Positions 18,309 through 26,516 are shown, counted from the first letter of the stretch. The stretch: 64,000 bases of DNA from Mesobacillus subterraneus (GCF_023715485.1 NZ_JAMBOF010000006.1:62001-126000); one strand, 5' to 3'. The notes: generated by a model from the letters alone, not told the origin. Numbers and translations: made by a program.

Positions 18309-18851
18309 TTATGCTTTCTCTGTTGACTTTACTTGCAGCGGAGGAGGGACCAGCCATCCTTTTGTTTTATTTAACTTAAGCATCTTTGCGCCAAATTGCG
18401 CTTTTGCCATATGGAACTGACCATACATTACAGCGATATCTTCCCTGATGGATTGTCCAATCATCGTGCTGGCGGCTACTAATCCTTCAGCGACATCCTT
18501 TGAAACAGCTGCTGCAATTTCAGGATCACTGAACCTTGCACCTGGGGGAATGTCTTCTAGATGGGCAACAGGACGTTCAGGCGGTGCAGGCGGAAGTCCT
18601 ATTCCGTTAGTTTTAAGTAATTCCTCAACCTGGCGATTTTCTTCCTTCATGGCCTCAATTGCTTCCTGAACAAGTTTCTTTAGGTCCTCATCACCAATAT
18701 GATTTACAAAGGTTTGATAACCTGCGATGAGTCCATGATTTACAGATAGGTGGGTCCATGTTCCAAATACTTCTCCATAATGCATCGGTTCATCTTTAGG
18801 ATTCCCGCTTAAAATTCCCATGATCGCACTCCTTATCGTGTTTATATTCAT
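18309..18851 (-). CDS. DUF3231 family protein
   Basis: This 180-residue protein resembles the Bacillus DUF3231 family, helical ferritin-like proteins. It has paired helical stretches including HYGEVFGTWTHLSVNHGLIAGYQTF and REDIAVMYGQFHMAKAQFGAKML and a Pro-rich linker PPAPPERP. No function is established. An AAGGAG site precedes the ATG at 18851. Its 5' end faces the YdcF-like gene, so the two are divergent. Confidence 0.75.
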   Translation of the reverse strand: MNINTIRSAIMGILSGNPKDEPMHYGEVFGTWTHLSVNHGLIAGYQTFVNHIGDEDLKKLVQEAIEAMKEENRQVEELLKTNGIGLPPAPPERPVAHLEDIPPGARFSDPEIAAAVSKDVAEGLVAASTMIGQSIREDIAVMYGQFHMAKAQFGAKMLKLNKTKGWLVPPPLQVKSTEKA

Positions 18852-19008
18852 ATTTTTCTCCTTAAGAAAGGAAATTGGTCACAATGGTTATTTTGCTTCA
18901 TGTGCAATCATTGATACGTTATTTCATTTGGGAAAAGAAGGGAACCACGCTAATCTGAAGAATATTAATACAAATAAAAATATTTCTAAAGTTGCTGAGG
19001 TAATAAAA

Positions 19009-19608
19009 GTGAAAATTTCCGATCTGAATCCTAATACACTTACTGATGAACAAATCTCCGAGCTTTTATTTGAGAAAATATCCGATGACCAAGAGATAGG
19101 TGATTGCATCGTTGTCTTGGGAAGCAGCAAAGCGCTCCAATACAGACTTCCAGTTGCGATTAAGTTATACAATGCAGGAAGGGCGAACAAGATTTTGTTT
19201 TCAGGCGGAGTCACTTGGCCAGGATCAAGGTTTACGGAAGCGCATTTACTGAAAAATAAAGCTGTTGAAGAAGGAATTCCTGAGGAAGATATTTTATGTG
19301 AGGATATATCGTTAAGTACAAAAGAAAATGTATTAGCTTCCTCGCTTGTATTGGATCGTTACTTTGAATTGCATAATATAAAACGTCTGCTGATTGTTAC
19401 CTCGACATATCACATGAGGAGATCGTATTTAACCTTCAAGACGTATTTGCCAGATTGGATCAAGCTTACTCTTTGTCCAGGGGATGACCTTCACACAAGG
19501 AAGGATAATTGGTTCTTATCGGAGTTAGGGAGGAAAAGGGCCACGACAGAGGCAAAAAAAATCATTGAATACATAGCTATGGGCGGCTTATTGGATGATG
19601 AGCTCTAA
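19009..19608 (+). CDS. YdcF/DUF218-family protein
   Basis: This 199-residue protein has the DUF218 pattern: DCIVVLGSSKALQYRLPVAIKLYNAG, ILFSGG, STKENVLAS and IVTSTYHMRRSYLTF. The family has a Rossmann-like fold; some members bind S-adenosylmethionine or act on envelope precursors. GTG 19009 is preferred over far-upstream starts because of GAGGTA at 18997 and because the preceding codons overlap the divergent gene's start and lack family similarity. The specific role is unknown. Confidence 0.78.
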   Translation: MKISDLNPNTLTDEQISELLFEKISDDQEIGDCIVVLGSSKALQYRLPVAIKLYNAGRANKILFSGGVTWPGSRFTEAHLLKNKAVEEGIPEEDILCEDISLSTKENVLASSLVLDRYFELHNIKRLLIVTSTYHMRRSYLTFKTYLPDWIKLTLCPGDDLHTRKDNWFLSELGRKRATTEAKKIIEYIAMGGLLDDEL

Positions 19609-19731
19609 AAATGCGTTCTTTTTCAAGTTCAGTCTAAAGTTGTATGCAAGGTACACCATCCTGACGATGAGGTTTATAAATGGATCACTTAAAATGAAGG
19701 TACCAAAAGAACTTCGAGGAAGGTGTCTAAG

Positions 19732-20550
19732 ATGGACCATTTTATTTGTAATACTTGTGGAGTACAATATGAAAAATCAGCGCACTACCCAGAAATATGT
19801 TCGATCTGCAGTGATGAAAGACAATATGTGAACCCTGAAGGGCAATCGTGGACCACCTTAAACAAAATGATTGACTCAAGCAATTATGCCAATAAGATTA
19901 TAAACCATGAGGATGGCCTGTATAGTATTACCACCACACCGGCTTTTGCGATTGGACAGACAGCTTATATTGTCCAGAATCCCGGCTTCAACATTATGTG
20001 GGATTGCATAACATATATTGACGACCAAACGGTTGAGGAAATAAAGCACATAGGAGGAATTGATGCAATTGCTTTGTCCCACCCGCATTATTATTCAACA
20101 CAGGTTGAATGGGCAGAAAGGTTTAATACTGTCATTTACATTCATGAAGATGACAGACAATGGGTAACAAGACCAAGCGAACGAATTATTTTCTGGTCAG
20201 GAGAATTTCTCGAGCTTGATGAGGGGGTTACCTTGCACCGTCTCGGAGGCCATTTTGATGGTGGTACTGTCTTGCATTGGAAAAAGGAACAAGGTGTATT
20301 ACTGACAGGGGACATCATCCAGGTTGTCGCAGATAGACAGTGGGTTAGCTTTATGTACAGTTATCCGAACCTCATTCCTTTGCCTGCTACACAGGTTAAA
20401 GAGATAGCAGCAAAGGTAAAAAAATTAAAGTATGAAAAACTTTATAATGCCTTCCATAGAGTAATTAATGAGAACGCCCACGAGACCGTTCAGAAATCTG
20501 CTAAAAGATACATCGATGCATTGGAAGGAAGATTCTCGAATAGGATATAA
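19732..20550 (+). CDS. Metallo-beta-lactamase-fold protein with zinc-ribbon start
   Basis: This roughly 272-residue protein begins with a rubredoxin-like zinc ribbon (Cys 6, 9, 23 and 26), followed by an MBL fold. The usual HxHxDH metal motif is degenerate: SHPHYYSTQVEW keeps the two His but lacks the Asp-His. GGHFDGGTVLHW and LLTGDI match later MBL motifs. It may be a hydrolase with altered metal binding or a non-catalytic member. ATG 19732 follows GGAAGGTG; the in-frame GTG at 19723 overlaps that site. Confidence 0.75.
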   Translation: MDHFICNTCGVQYEKSAHYPEICSICSDERQYVNPEGQSWTTLNKMIDSSNYANKIINHEDGLYSITTTPAFAIGQTAYIVQNPGFNIMWDCITYIDDQTVEEIKHIGGIDAIALSHPHYYSTQVEWAERFNTVIYIHEDDRQWVTRPSERIIFWSGEFLELDEGVTLHRLGGHFDGGTVLHWKKEQGVLLTGDIIQVVADRQWVSFMYSYPNLIPLPATQVKEIAAKVKKLKYEKLYNAFHRVINENAHETVQKSAKRYIDALEGRFSNRI

Positions 20551-20573
20551 AAACCTGTTGATAGGGGGATACA

Positions 20574-20747
20574 ATGGCCTGGCTATTCATTTTCATTCTT
20601 AGCATATTAGGATTCGCTCTAATCATCGATTATAAGCGGAAGAAAAATAATAACAATCCTCCTCATAAAACTCATCCTCACGCTAAGCCTGGAGACAGCT
20701 CGAATTACATTATGGGAGACAATAAGCATTCAGACAGCGGGATGTAA
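20574..20747 (+). CDS. Small single-pass membrane protein
   Basis: This 57-residue reading frame starts at ATG 20574 after a TAGGGGG site. It has one hydrophobic segment (residues 3-18), then a basic RKKNNNN stretch and a His/Asn-rich hydrophilic tail. It lies 24 bp after the MBL gene. It is not a recognised family; the ribosome site and clear topology support it as real. Confidence 0.6.
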   Translation: MAWLFIFILSILGFALIIDYKRKKNNNNPPHKTHPHAKPGDSSNYIMGDNKHSDSGM

Positions 20748-20760
20748 TTCTAAAAGAAGA

Positions 20761-20782
20761 GCCTGGAGTGCTGTTTCCAGGC
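20761..20782. terminator. Hairpin between convergent genes
   Basis: GCCTGGA and TCCAGGC form a 7-bp stem with an 8-nt loop. The T tract is weak on the plus side, so this is only a possible terminator. Confidence 0.4.
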
Positions 20783-20806
20783 CGATTCTATTTAAAATAA
20801 AAAGGC

Positions 20807-21136
20807 TTAGTTCCCAAAAAATCCTTCATAAATCTTTGCAACGTCCTCCCTGAACTTCTCAACCTGAACAATCCGTGCTTCTCTTAAATATTCTCTTCCA
20901 TCTGCATAGAGGACAAGGACTGGGACGGTGAAAGCCATCAGGAATCCGGCGATTTCTTCGACCTTTCCCGCATTTACTAAACCTGTCTCAATTTTCGGGA
21001 AATCCTTCATAACTTCCTCAACCTGAGGAAGCAAACCATGGCAGACACTTCATCTGTCGGTCAAAACATAAATAAAGCTTAATTCATGGTCATTGATCAG
21101 ACTTTTCACTTCTTCAATCGACGTCAACTCTTTCAT
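20807..21136 (-). CDS. Thioredoxin-like selenoprotein (in-frame UGA as Sec29)
   Basis: On the minus strand an ATG at 21136 follows GAGGAGG (21147-21153) and opens a 109-codon frame to TAA at 20807, interrupted only by TGA at 21050-21052. Reading TGA as selenocysteine gives ...FIYVLTDR-U-SVC-HGLLPQVEEVM..., a UxxC in place of the thioredoxin CxxC (U29, C32). It is followed by a normal thioredoxin-fold remainder including FTVPVLVLYADGRE with the cis-Pro region. Without readthrough, neither fragment is a sensible protein: 28 residues, then a thioredoxin lacking its first strand. A SECIS-like hairpin follows the UGA and selB is 2.6 kb away. Function is probably a small thiol/selenol oxidoreductase. 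A pseudogene with a Cys-to-stop change (TGT/TGC to TGA) is the alternative. Confidence 0.85.
21013..21031 (-). promoter_or_regulatory. Predicted bacterial SECIS hairpin
   Basis: In the mRNA, CUUCCUCA and UGAGGAAG form a perfect 8-bp stem capped by the 3-nt loop GGU. The loop lies 26 nt after the UGA, within the range described for bacterial SECIS elements, and has G in its first two positions, as SelB binding requires. It is inside the coding frame, as expected for bacteria. Confidence 0.78.
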
Positions 21137-21250
21137 TTTAAAACAACCTCCTCACATAATTGATACCCATTAAAAAATAGGATAGCCTCACCTTCTTTAA
21201 TCATACTAAAAAAAGGGTATTGGGTATAATGATTAGGAAGGGGTGATCAC

Positions 21251-21847
21251 ATGGGGAATCAATGGCATGAGCGATTCGGCAGTGAGAATTATGTGTACGG
21301 TGAGGAGCCGAATCAATTCATTGAGGCACAAGCATACAGATTAGAAAACGGGAAGAAAATTGCTGCTTTTGCAGAGGGTGAAGGCAGGAATGCAATTTAC
21401 CTTGCAAGAAAAGGCCATATAGTAACTGCCTATGATTACGCACTAAATGGTTTAAAGAAAACCGAAGCGCTTGCTGAACGCTTCGATGTACAAGTAAAGA
21501 CAGAACAGAAGGATTTAATCCATGATTCCGTACCAATTGAGAAATTTGATGGAGCCATAATGGTATACGGACATTTTGCAAAAAACGATCAAAAAATCGT
21601 GTTCGATAAGTTGGTCTTAGCTGTGAAGCCAGGGGGCCTCATTATGCTAGAAGTGTATTCTGAGGACCAGATCCGTTATGGAACAGGAGGGCCAAAAACG
21701 GTTGATATGCTCTACGATCCTTCAGACCTGTTGAAATGGATTAAAGAATATAACGTACTGCATTTCTTTTACGGTGAGCAGGAACGAGTGGAAGGTGAAC
21801 TGCATACTGGAGTGGGTCATGTGGTTCAGGCAATCTTTGAAAAATAA
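21251..21847 (+). CDS. Class I SAM-dependent methyltransferase (TehB-like)
   Basis: This 198-residue protein has the TehB-type start WHERFGSENYVYGEEPNQFIE. The SAM motif is AAFAEGEGRNAIYLARKGHIVTAYDYA, and VKPGGLIMLEVY is motif III/post-III. The substrate is unknown; relatives methylate oxyanions or small molecules. GAAGGGG precedes ATG 21251. It is divergent from the selenoprotein gene, with both promoters in a 114-bp gap. This placement is suggestive for selenium or metalloid chemistry but not proof. Confidence 0.85.
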   Translation: MGNQWHERFGSENYVYGEEPNQFIEAQAYRLENGKKIAAFAEGEGRNAIYLARKGHIVTAYDYALNGLKKTEALAERFDVQVKTEQKDLIHDSVPIEKFDGAIMVYGHFAKNDQKIVFDKLVLAVKPGGLIMLEVYSEDQIRYGTGGPKTVDMLYDPSDLLKWIKEYNVLHFFYGEQERVEGELHTGVGHVVQAIFEK

Positions 21848-21862
21848 AGTGGTTTTTAGGGT

Positions 21863-21898
21863 AAAGCGATTCTTCTAAAAAGGAGGTCGCTTTTTTTC
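21863..21898 (+). terminator. Terminator after the TehB-like gene
   Basis: AAAGCGA and TCGCTTT flank a 17-nt loop and a run of seven T follows. Confidence 0.6.
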
Positions 21899-21970
21899 TA
21901 TTTTTACAAGGTTTTTCCATATTTTTGTCGAATTTATTTATAAGAAAAAGATTCCGAAAGGGCAACCATT

Positions 21971-23092
21971 ATGAAATTTAGTATAGATAATAGTTATTTT
22001 TACTCCGTAATTTCAGAGTTAAGCAGAAGTGTTTCCGCAAATTCAGATTCACATATGCTTAACGGAATTAAGATCACTGCCCATCCTGAAGGGCTGACAT
22101 TGGTCGTAAGTAATCGTGATTTTTTCGTTGAAAAAACGATCCCGAATAATTCTGATGAAAAGCTGTTGATTTATGAATCAGGCAGCGTTGTTGCGCCTGC
22201 TAAATATTTTGTCGAATTGGTAAAAAAGCTGCCTGAGGAAATCATGATTGAAGTACATGAAAATAACAAGCTATCCATTCGGTCAAAGGAAATTAACGTT
22301 AATTTAAGTGGTTTTGACTGTGAGGAATATCCTGTTCTCCCACTAATGAATTTCAGGGATTACATCCATATGCAAGCGGAACCTTTGCTTGAAATGGTCA
22401 GACAAACCGCATTTGCAGCATCGGTCAGTGATGCACGACCTGTACTCACCGGAATACTAATTTCCTTTCAGAAAAACAAAGTCACTTGTGCAGCGACTAA
22501 CTCTCACAGATTAGCCCTGCGAGAGATTAATATCGAAGCTGTCATTGAAGGATCGTTCATTGTGCCTCAATCTTCAATTAAAGAATTGATAAGATTATTC
22601 AGCAATTCACAAGAAGCGATTTCAATATATGTTTCTGAGAATTACCTGGTTTTCAAGACATTTAAACTTTCTTTGTACACCAGACTTATCGAAGGCAACT
22701 ATCCTAATCTATCCAGTCTCATTCCCTCAGACTCCAAAACAGTAGTCACGATATCGAAGAGCAATTTATTAAAAGGAATCGATCGAGCCAGTCTATTTGC
22801 CAGGAATTCTAGAAATAACAACGTAAAGCTGGAATTGATAAGTCATAATCGACTTCGAATTTCTTCACATTCTTCTGACTTCGGAAAAATTGAAGAGATC
22901 CAACAAATCGTCAATATTCATGGAAATCAAGATCTTTCAATTTGCCTAAACAGCACTTTCTTACTCGAAGCTCTTAAATCGATTGCAGACAAGGAGGTTA
23001 CTTTGAGCTTCTCAGGGTCAATGAGACCGGTACTGATTAAACCAAACAGCAGCAACCACCACCTTCATCTTATATCACCAGTTAGGGGATAA
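21971..23092 (+). CDS. DNA polymerase III beta-subunit (sliding clamp) paralogue
   Basis: This 373-residue protein spans all three clamp domains: an N-terminal MKFSIDNSYFYSVISELSRSV, then SDARPVLTGILISFQKNKVTCAATNSHRLAL, then the C-terminal MRPVLIKPNSSNHHLHLISPVRG. It looks complete and the hydrophobic-pocket strands are present, but the sequence is divergent from housekeeping DnaN. dnaA, recF and gyrase genes are absent, so this is not the oriC copy. It lies among methyltransferase and Nudix genes. It may act in repair or stress replication. GAAAGGG precedes ATG 21971. Confidence 0.9.
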   Translation: MKFSIDNSYFYSVISELSRSVSANSDSHMLNGIKITAHPEGLTLVVSNRDFFVEKTIPNNSDEKLLIYESGSVVAPAKYFVELVKKLPEEIMIEVHENNKLSIRSKEINVNLSGFDCEEYPVLPLMNFRDYIHMQAEPLLEMVRQTAFAASVSDARPVLTGILISFQKNKVTCAATNSHRLALREINIEAVIEGSFIVPQSSIKELIRLFSNSQEAISIYVSENYLVFKTFKLSLYTRLIEGNYPNLSSLIPSDSKTVVTISKSNLLKGIDRASLFARNSRNNNVKLELISHNRLRISSHSSDFGKIEEIQQIVNIHGNQDLSICLNSTFLLEALKSIADKEVTLSFSGSMRPVLIKPNSSNHHLHLISPVRG

Positions 23093-23117
23093 ATCAGGAT
23101 ACATTAGGAGGAGTTAG

Positions 23118-23834
23118 ATGAAAGAAACAATTAAAACCTACGATGATTTATTAAAAATGCTTGATGCTTTTTTAAAAGAGGAAAGTCAATTCAGCTGGGA
23201 CAGCTTTTACTCCGATAGAGAAAGAAAAGTGCCTTTTTTTGAAAATCATCCTGATGAAAATCTAGTAGAGTATTTTGAAATGAAGAAACTAAGGCCTGGA
23301 AAAGTATTGGAATTAGGATGCGGTCCTGGAAGGAATGCAATCTATTTGGCTCAAAATGGTTGCTTTGTAGACGCAGTCGATCAATCCGAAGAAGGGTTGA
23401 ATTGGGCAAGGGAAAGGGCAATGAACCAGGAGATCAAAGTCAATTTTATTCAGCACAATATTTTTAATTTGGATATTGAAGAAGGTACATACGATCTTGT
23501 TTATGATTCAGGGTGCTTTCACCATATTCCGCCGCACAGAAGAATGAATTATATCGATCTCGTAAAAAGAGCGTTAAAACCCGGCGGCCATTTTGCCCTA
23601 ACATGCTTTGTCCTGGGAGGAGAACTAGGTGGCGCAGAAATTTCTGATTGGGAAGTATACAGGCTTAGAAGCATGAAGGGCGGGCTTGGCTTCACAGAAG
23701 AAAAACTAATGCAAATCTTTCACGATTTTGAGGCTGAAGAAATCCGAAAAATGAGGGACATGAATCCTAAGGACGCCCTCTTTGGAAAATCAGCATTATT
23801 AGCTGGCCTTTTTACAAAAAAAACAATGGAGTGA
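23118..23834 (+). CDS. Class I SAM-dependent methyltransferase
   Basis: This 238-residue protein has the SAM motif VLELGCGPGRNAIYLAQNGCFVDAVDQSEEGL, followed by YDLVYDSGCFHHIPPHRR and LKPGGHFALTCF. It belongs to the thiopurine/TehB-like group of small-molecule methyltransferases. AGGAGG lies at 23107-23112. The Nudix gene begins 7 bp after its stop, so they are probably co-transcribed. Substrate unknown. Confidence 0.87.
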   Translation: MKETIKTYDDLLKMLDAFLKEESQFSWDSFYSDRERKVPFFENHPDENLVEYFEMKKLRPGKVLELGCGPGRNAIYLAQNGCFVDAVDQSEEGLNWARERAMNQEIKVNFIQHNIFNLDIEEGTYDLVYDSGCFHHIPPHRRMNYIDLVKRALKPGGHFALTCFVLGGELGGAEISDWEVYRLRSMKGGLGFTEEKLMQIFHDFEAEEIRKMRDMNPKDALFGKSALLAGLFTKKTME

Positions 23835-23840
23835 AATTAG

Positions 23841-24344
23841 ATGGGGTATGTCAGTGAACTAAGAAAACTTGTAGGCAACAGACCGCTTATTCTGCCAGGA
23901 GCGGTTGTGTTGATTTTTAATGATAAAGATGAATTGCTGCTTCAGCATCGGACAGATGGCGGCTGGGGCCTGCCAGGCGGAATAATGGAATTAGGAGAAA
24001 GCTTAGAGGAAACAGCTAAAAGAGAAGTTAAAGAAGAAACCGGCCTCATAATCGGGGACCTGAAGCTTGAAGGTGTATTTTCAGGTTCAGAGTATTTTTT
24101 AAAAGTGGCGAATGGTGACGAACTCTATTCAGTAACGGCAGTGTACTCTACACGCGATTTTGAAGGTGAAATTAAAATGGATGAATCCGAGTCAGTCGAT
24201 CTCCAATTTTTCAGCTTGGAGCAGTTACCTGATGGATTGCAAAAAAGTTACCTGGATTATATAAAACATTTTCTCAAAAATAAAGAACTTAATGCGGTGA
24301 CAGAGTTAAACAAGGAAAAGAAAAAAGGGTTTTTAAATGCCTAA
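23841..24344 (+). CDS. Nudix hydrolase
   Basis: This 167-residue protein has a full Nudix box, GGIMELGESLEETAKREVKEETGL, preceded by GGWGLP. It should hydrolyse a nucleoside-diphosphate-linked compound with Mg. The ORF starts 7 bp after a methyltransferase. The Lys-rich tail is unremarkable. The substrate cannot be predicted. Confidence 0.9.
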   Translation: MGYVSELRKLVGNRPLILPGAVVLIFNDKDELLLQHRTDGGWGLPGGIMELGESLEETAKREVKEETGLIIGDLKLEGVFSGSEYFLKVANGDELYSVTAVYSTRDFEGEIKMDESESVDLQFFSLEQLPDGLQKSYLDYIKHFLKNKELNAVTELNKEKKKGFLNA

Positions 24345-24360
24345 AATATACTTACATCGA

Positions 24361-24426
24361 AAAAAGGTAAATAAGAAGCCTCTGCATTGCCCAAAAGTAA
24401 GTTCCGGAGTATAAAAAGGTAAATAA
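24361..24426 (+). repeat. Direct repeat before the HIT gene
   Basis: AAAAAGGTAAATAA occurs at 24361-24374 and again at 24413-24426 (52-bp period). Function unknown; it may simply be local duplication. Confidence 0.4.
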
Positions 24427-24448
24427 ACGTCCTGAGCGGGAGTGTTCG

Positions 24449-24832
24449 ATGATGGCTGAACAAAAATGGGAAGATTTTTATTGTGACGAGGTTTTAACAG
24501 GTAAAACTCAAGTTGAGAAGGTGTTGGAAACGGAGCATAGCCTCGCTTTTTACCACACTCGACCGTATTATGAGGTTCATATAATCGTCATTCCAAAAAA
24601 ACACATCTTATCTTTCTTAGCAGTTACGATAGAGGAAACTGACATTATGGTGGATGTCCTCCAGGTTATAAGGCAGGTTGCTGCGAAACTAGAAAACGAG
24701 CATGGTGCTTGCACGATATCTACGAACATTGGAAGCTACCAAAGCAACAAGCATATGCATTGGCATGTTCATTACGGCGCGAGGATTCGTGACGAACAGG
24801 GGCGATTGCTGAATGATCAGCAGGCAAAATAA
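24449..24832 (+). CDS. HIT-family protein
   Basis: This 127-residue protein has the histidine-triad motif HMHWHVHYG and the upstream HIIVIPKKHI segment of HIT nucleotide hydrolases. It should cleave a nucleoside phosphoramidate or dinucleotide-type bond. Two adjacent ATGs (24449 and 24452) follow a GGGAG site. It overlaps the next (broken) Nudix gene by 20 bp. Confidence 0.88.
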   Translation: MMAEQKWEDFYCDEVLTGKTQVEKVLETEHSLAFYHTRPYYEVHIIVIPKKHILSFLAVTIEETDIMVDVLQVIRQVAAKLENEHGACTISTNIGSYQSNKHMHWHVHYGARIRDEQGRLLNDQQAK

Positions 24833-25285
24833 TGGCTTTGATTTTATTGAGTTTATAAGAATCTCTCATACGAAAATGGAGCAGTACCTACCGCTTGCAG
24901 GTTCCTATGCCATTATAGAGATAATCGGCAAATACCTCCTTTGTTACAATAGCATGCGGAGGCAATGGGAATTACCTGCCGGCAAGAGAGAAGAGGGTGA
25001 AACCCCATTGGATTGTGCAAAAAGAGAACTGTTTGAAGAAACTGGACAATCAGTTACAGACCTTGAATTTTTGGATTGGCAAAGGTGAAAAATATTATGA
25101 ATGGAATGGAGAAGTTTAATCCGGTATTCTATTCTTCTATTCATTACTTGCAGCCTTTCATAGAAAACCAGGAAACTGACGGAATAAGACTATGGGATGT
25201 AAAAGAAGCTGTTAACATCGACCAGGTGGATTTGGCCATTTTAGAGTATGTAAAAAACATGAACTTATTGAGATCAGGGAGTTAA
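24813..25285 (+). pseudogene. Nudix hydrolase, frameshifted
   Basis: The first frame (24813-25088) contains the Nudix box LPAGKREEGETPLDCAKRELFEETGQ but stops at LDWQR-TGA. The rest of a Nudix protein continues in another frame from about 25076 (AKVKNIMNGMEKFNPVFYSSIHYLQPFIENQETDGIRLWD) to 25285. The two pieces join naturally around 25070-25085, so a one-base indel or sequencing error has split one gene. A UGA recoding is excluded because the first frame hits another stop shortly after. Confidence 0.8.
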
Positions 25286-25287
25286 AC

Positions 25288-25458
25288 ATGAAAAAATTAA
25301 ACTTTTCGCATGGCCACTTTACAGCGTTTTCTGTTGCAACTTTCCTTACAATGGCTGACACAATGATAGATTGGAATAACAGGATATATTTTGGCATTTT
25401 TGCTTTTTTTATAAGTTTAACTGTTTCTTTTATAGCACAAAAAATCATTAAGGATTAA
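25288..25458 (+). CDS. Small membrane protein
   Basis: This 56-residue frame starts at ATG 25288, two bases after the Nudix stop, with a CAGGGAG site. It has a hydrophobic segment at about residues 33-50 (IYFGIFAFFISLTVSFIA) and a basic tail. A terminator follows directly. No family is recognised. Confidence 0.6.
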   Translation: MKKLNFSHGHFTAFSVATFLTMADTMIDWNNRIYFGIFAFFISLTVSFIAQKIIKD

Positions 25459-25460
25459 CG

Positions 25461-25490
25461 AAAAAAGGACTTTGGAACAAGTCCTTTTTT
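25461..25490. terminator. Bidirectional terminator
   Basis: AAAAAAGGACTT and AAGTCCTTTTTT form a 12-bp stem between convergent genes. Confidence 0.85.
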
Positions 25491-25503
25491 CGTTGGAAAA
25501 GCA

Positions 25504-26244
25504 TTACAATTTTTCGCATTTAAAAATAATAGTAGTTGGCACTGACTGGACTTTTGTCCAGTTATACCATCGGTTCTCATCCCTGGCTTTAAGTTCTTCA
25601 GAAACTCTGACATCTTCAACCATCTTAACAATCTTAAAGCCAGTGTTTATAAGTGAATTGATATATGTGCTTACCTTATACTGCTGCATGATCGCAGGAT
25701 GGTCCCATGCCTGGTGTTCGTAGGAGCCTTCCTCCTGATAGGATTTATTGAATGAAAGGCCATGCTCTGTATTCTGGACTCGGCTAAAGATCGGATGCTC
25801 CCAGCTGAAAATGAATGTTCCGCCCGGTTTTAAGTATTTATGTATATTTCTTAATGTTAAATCAAGATTAGTGGTCCAGCCCAGGGCGAAAATAGAATAT
25901 ACGACATCAAAATAAGCATGGGGCAGACCGGGGTTCATCTCCATCGGTGAATCAAATAATTTTACATTTATATCTTTTAGCAGCTCTGTTGCTGCTGCAA
26001 TTTGGGAGCTTGATAGGTCCACTCCCCACAATTCAGCGGCTTTATGCTCTTCCATGTATTTTAAGGAATGGCCGCTGCCGCACCCGATCTCCAAAACCTT
26101 CTTGCCGCTAACATCCCCAAACAAATTAAGTTCATTTTCATTAGGAGCAAATGGTCCATACTCAGGCAGCGCCGTTCGTCCATAAAAGCGCGGCGCCACT
26201 TCATCCCAGCTCTTCTTATTGATCAACAAAGTATCATTTAGCAA
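25504..26244 (-). CDS. Class I SAM-dependent methyltransferase
   Basis: This roughly 246-residue protein begins with a family-typical SWDEVAPRFYGRTALPEYGPF, then VLEIGCGSGHSLKYM, DVVYSIFALGW and LKPGGTFIFSWEHP. TTG 26244 is preferred over the ATG at 26259 because the GGAGGT site covers 26252-26257 and would overlap codons 1-3 of the longer frame. The substrate is unknown. It faces away from the flanking operons. Confidence 0.85.
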   Translation of the reverse strand: MLNDTLLINKKSWDEVAPRFYGRTALPEYGPFAPNENELNLFGDVSGKKVLEIGCGSGHSLKYMEEHKAAELWGVDLSSSQIAAATELLKDINVKLFDSPMEMNPGLPHAYFDVVYSIFALGWTTNLDLTLRNIHKYLKPGGTFIFSWEHPIFSRVQNTEHGLSFNKSYQEEGSYEHQAWDHPAIMQQYKVSTYINSLINTGFKIVKMVEDVRVSEELKARDENRWYNWTKVQSVPTTIIFKCEKL

Positions 26245-26477
26245 TCTACAAACCTCCATTACTAGATAACATATTATTCTCTATGGACGAGTCATTTCCT
26301 TTAAATATTTTTGACCAATTTTATCTGCGCGAAATCCATAAAATAGCTGTCATTTGGAAGCCGTATTATGTTTTACATTGAAATTTCATATATCATCTTC
26401 ATTCTAGTAATTGAATAAAATGATAGGATTAAAACAAGTAGGATGTTAGCTGCAAGTTTTTATATTTAATATAAATA

Positions 26478-26512
26478 GAGTCCTCTCATCGGTTAGATGA
26501 AGGACTTTATTA
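26478..26512. terminator. Hairpin downstream of the coiled-coil gene
   Basis: GTCCTCTCATC and GATGAAGGAC pair around GGTTA with a small internal mismatch. The T-rich side is on the plus strand. Confidence 0.45.
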
Positions 26513-26516
26513 TTTT

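Noticed and set aside
19617-19731. Possible remnant coding end (VCKVHHPDDEVYKWIT)
   Set aside because: Too short and without a recognisable family or start.
25076-25285. Second UGA selenoprotein (Nudix gene stop at 25086-25088)
   Set aside because: Another stop follows soon in the same frame and the Nudix sequence resumes in a different frame, so a frameshift explains it.
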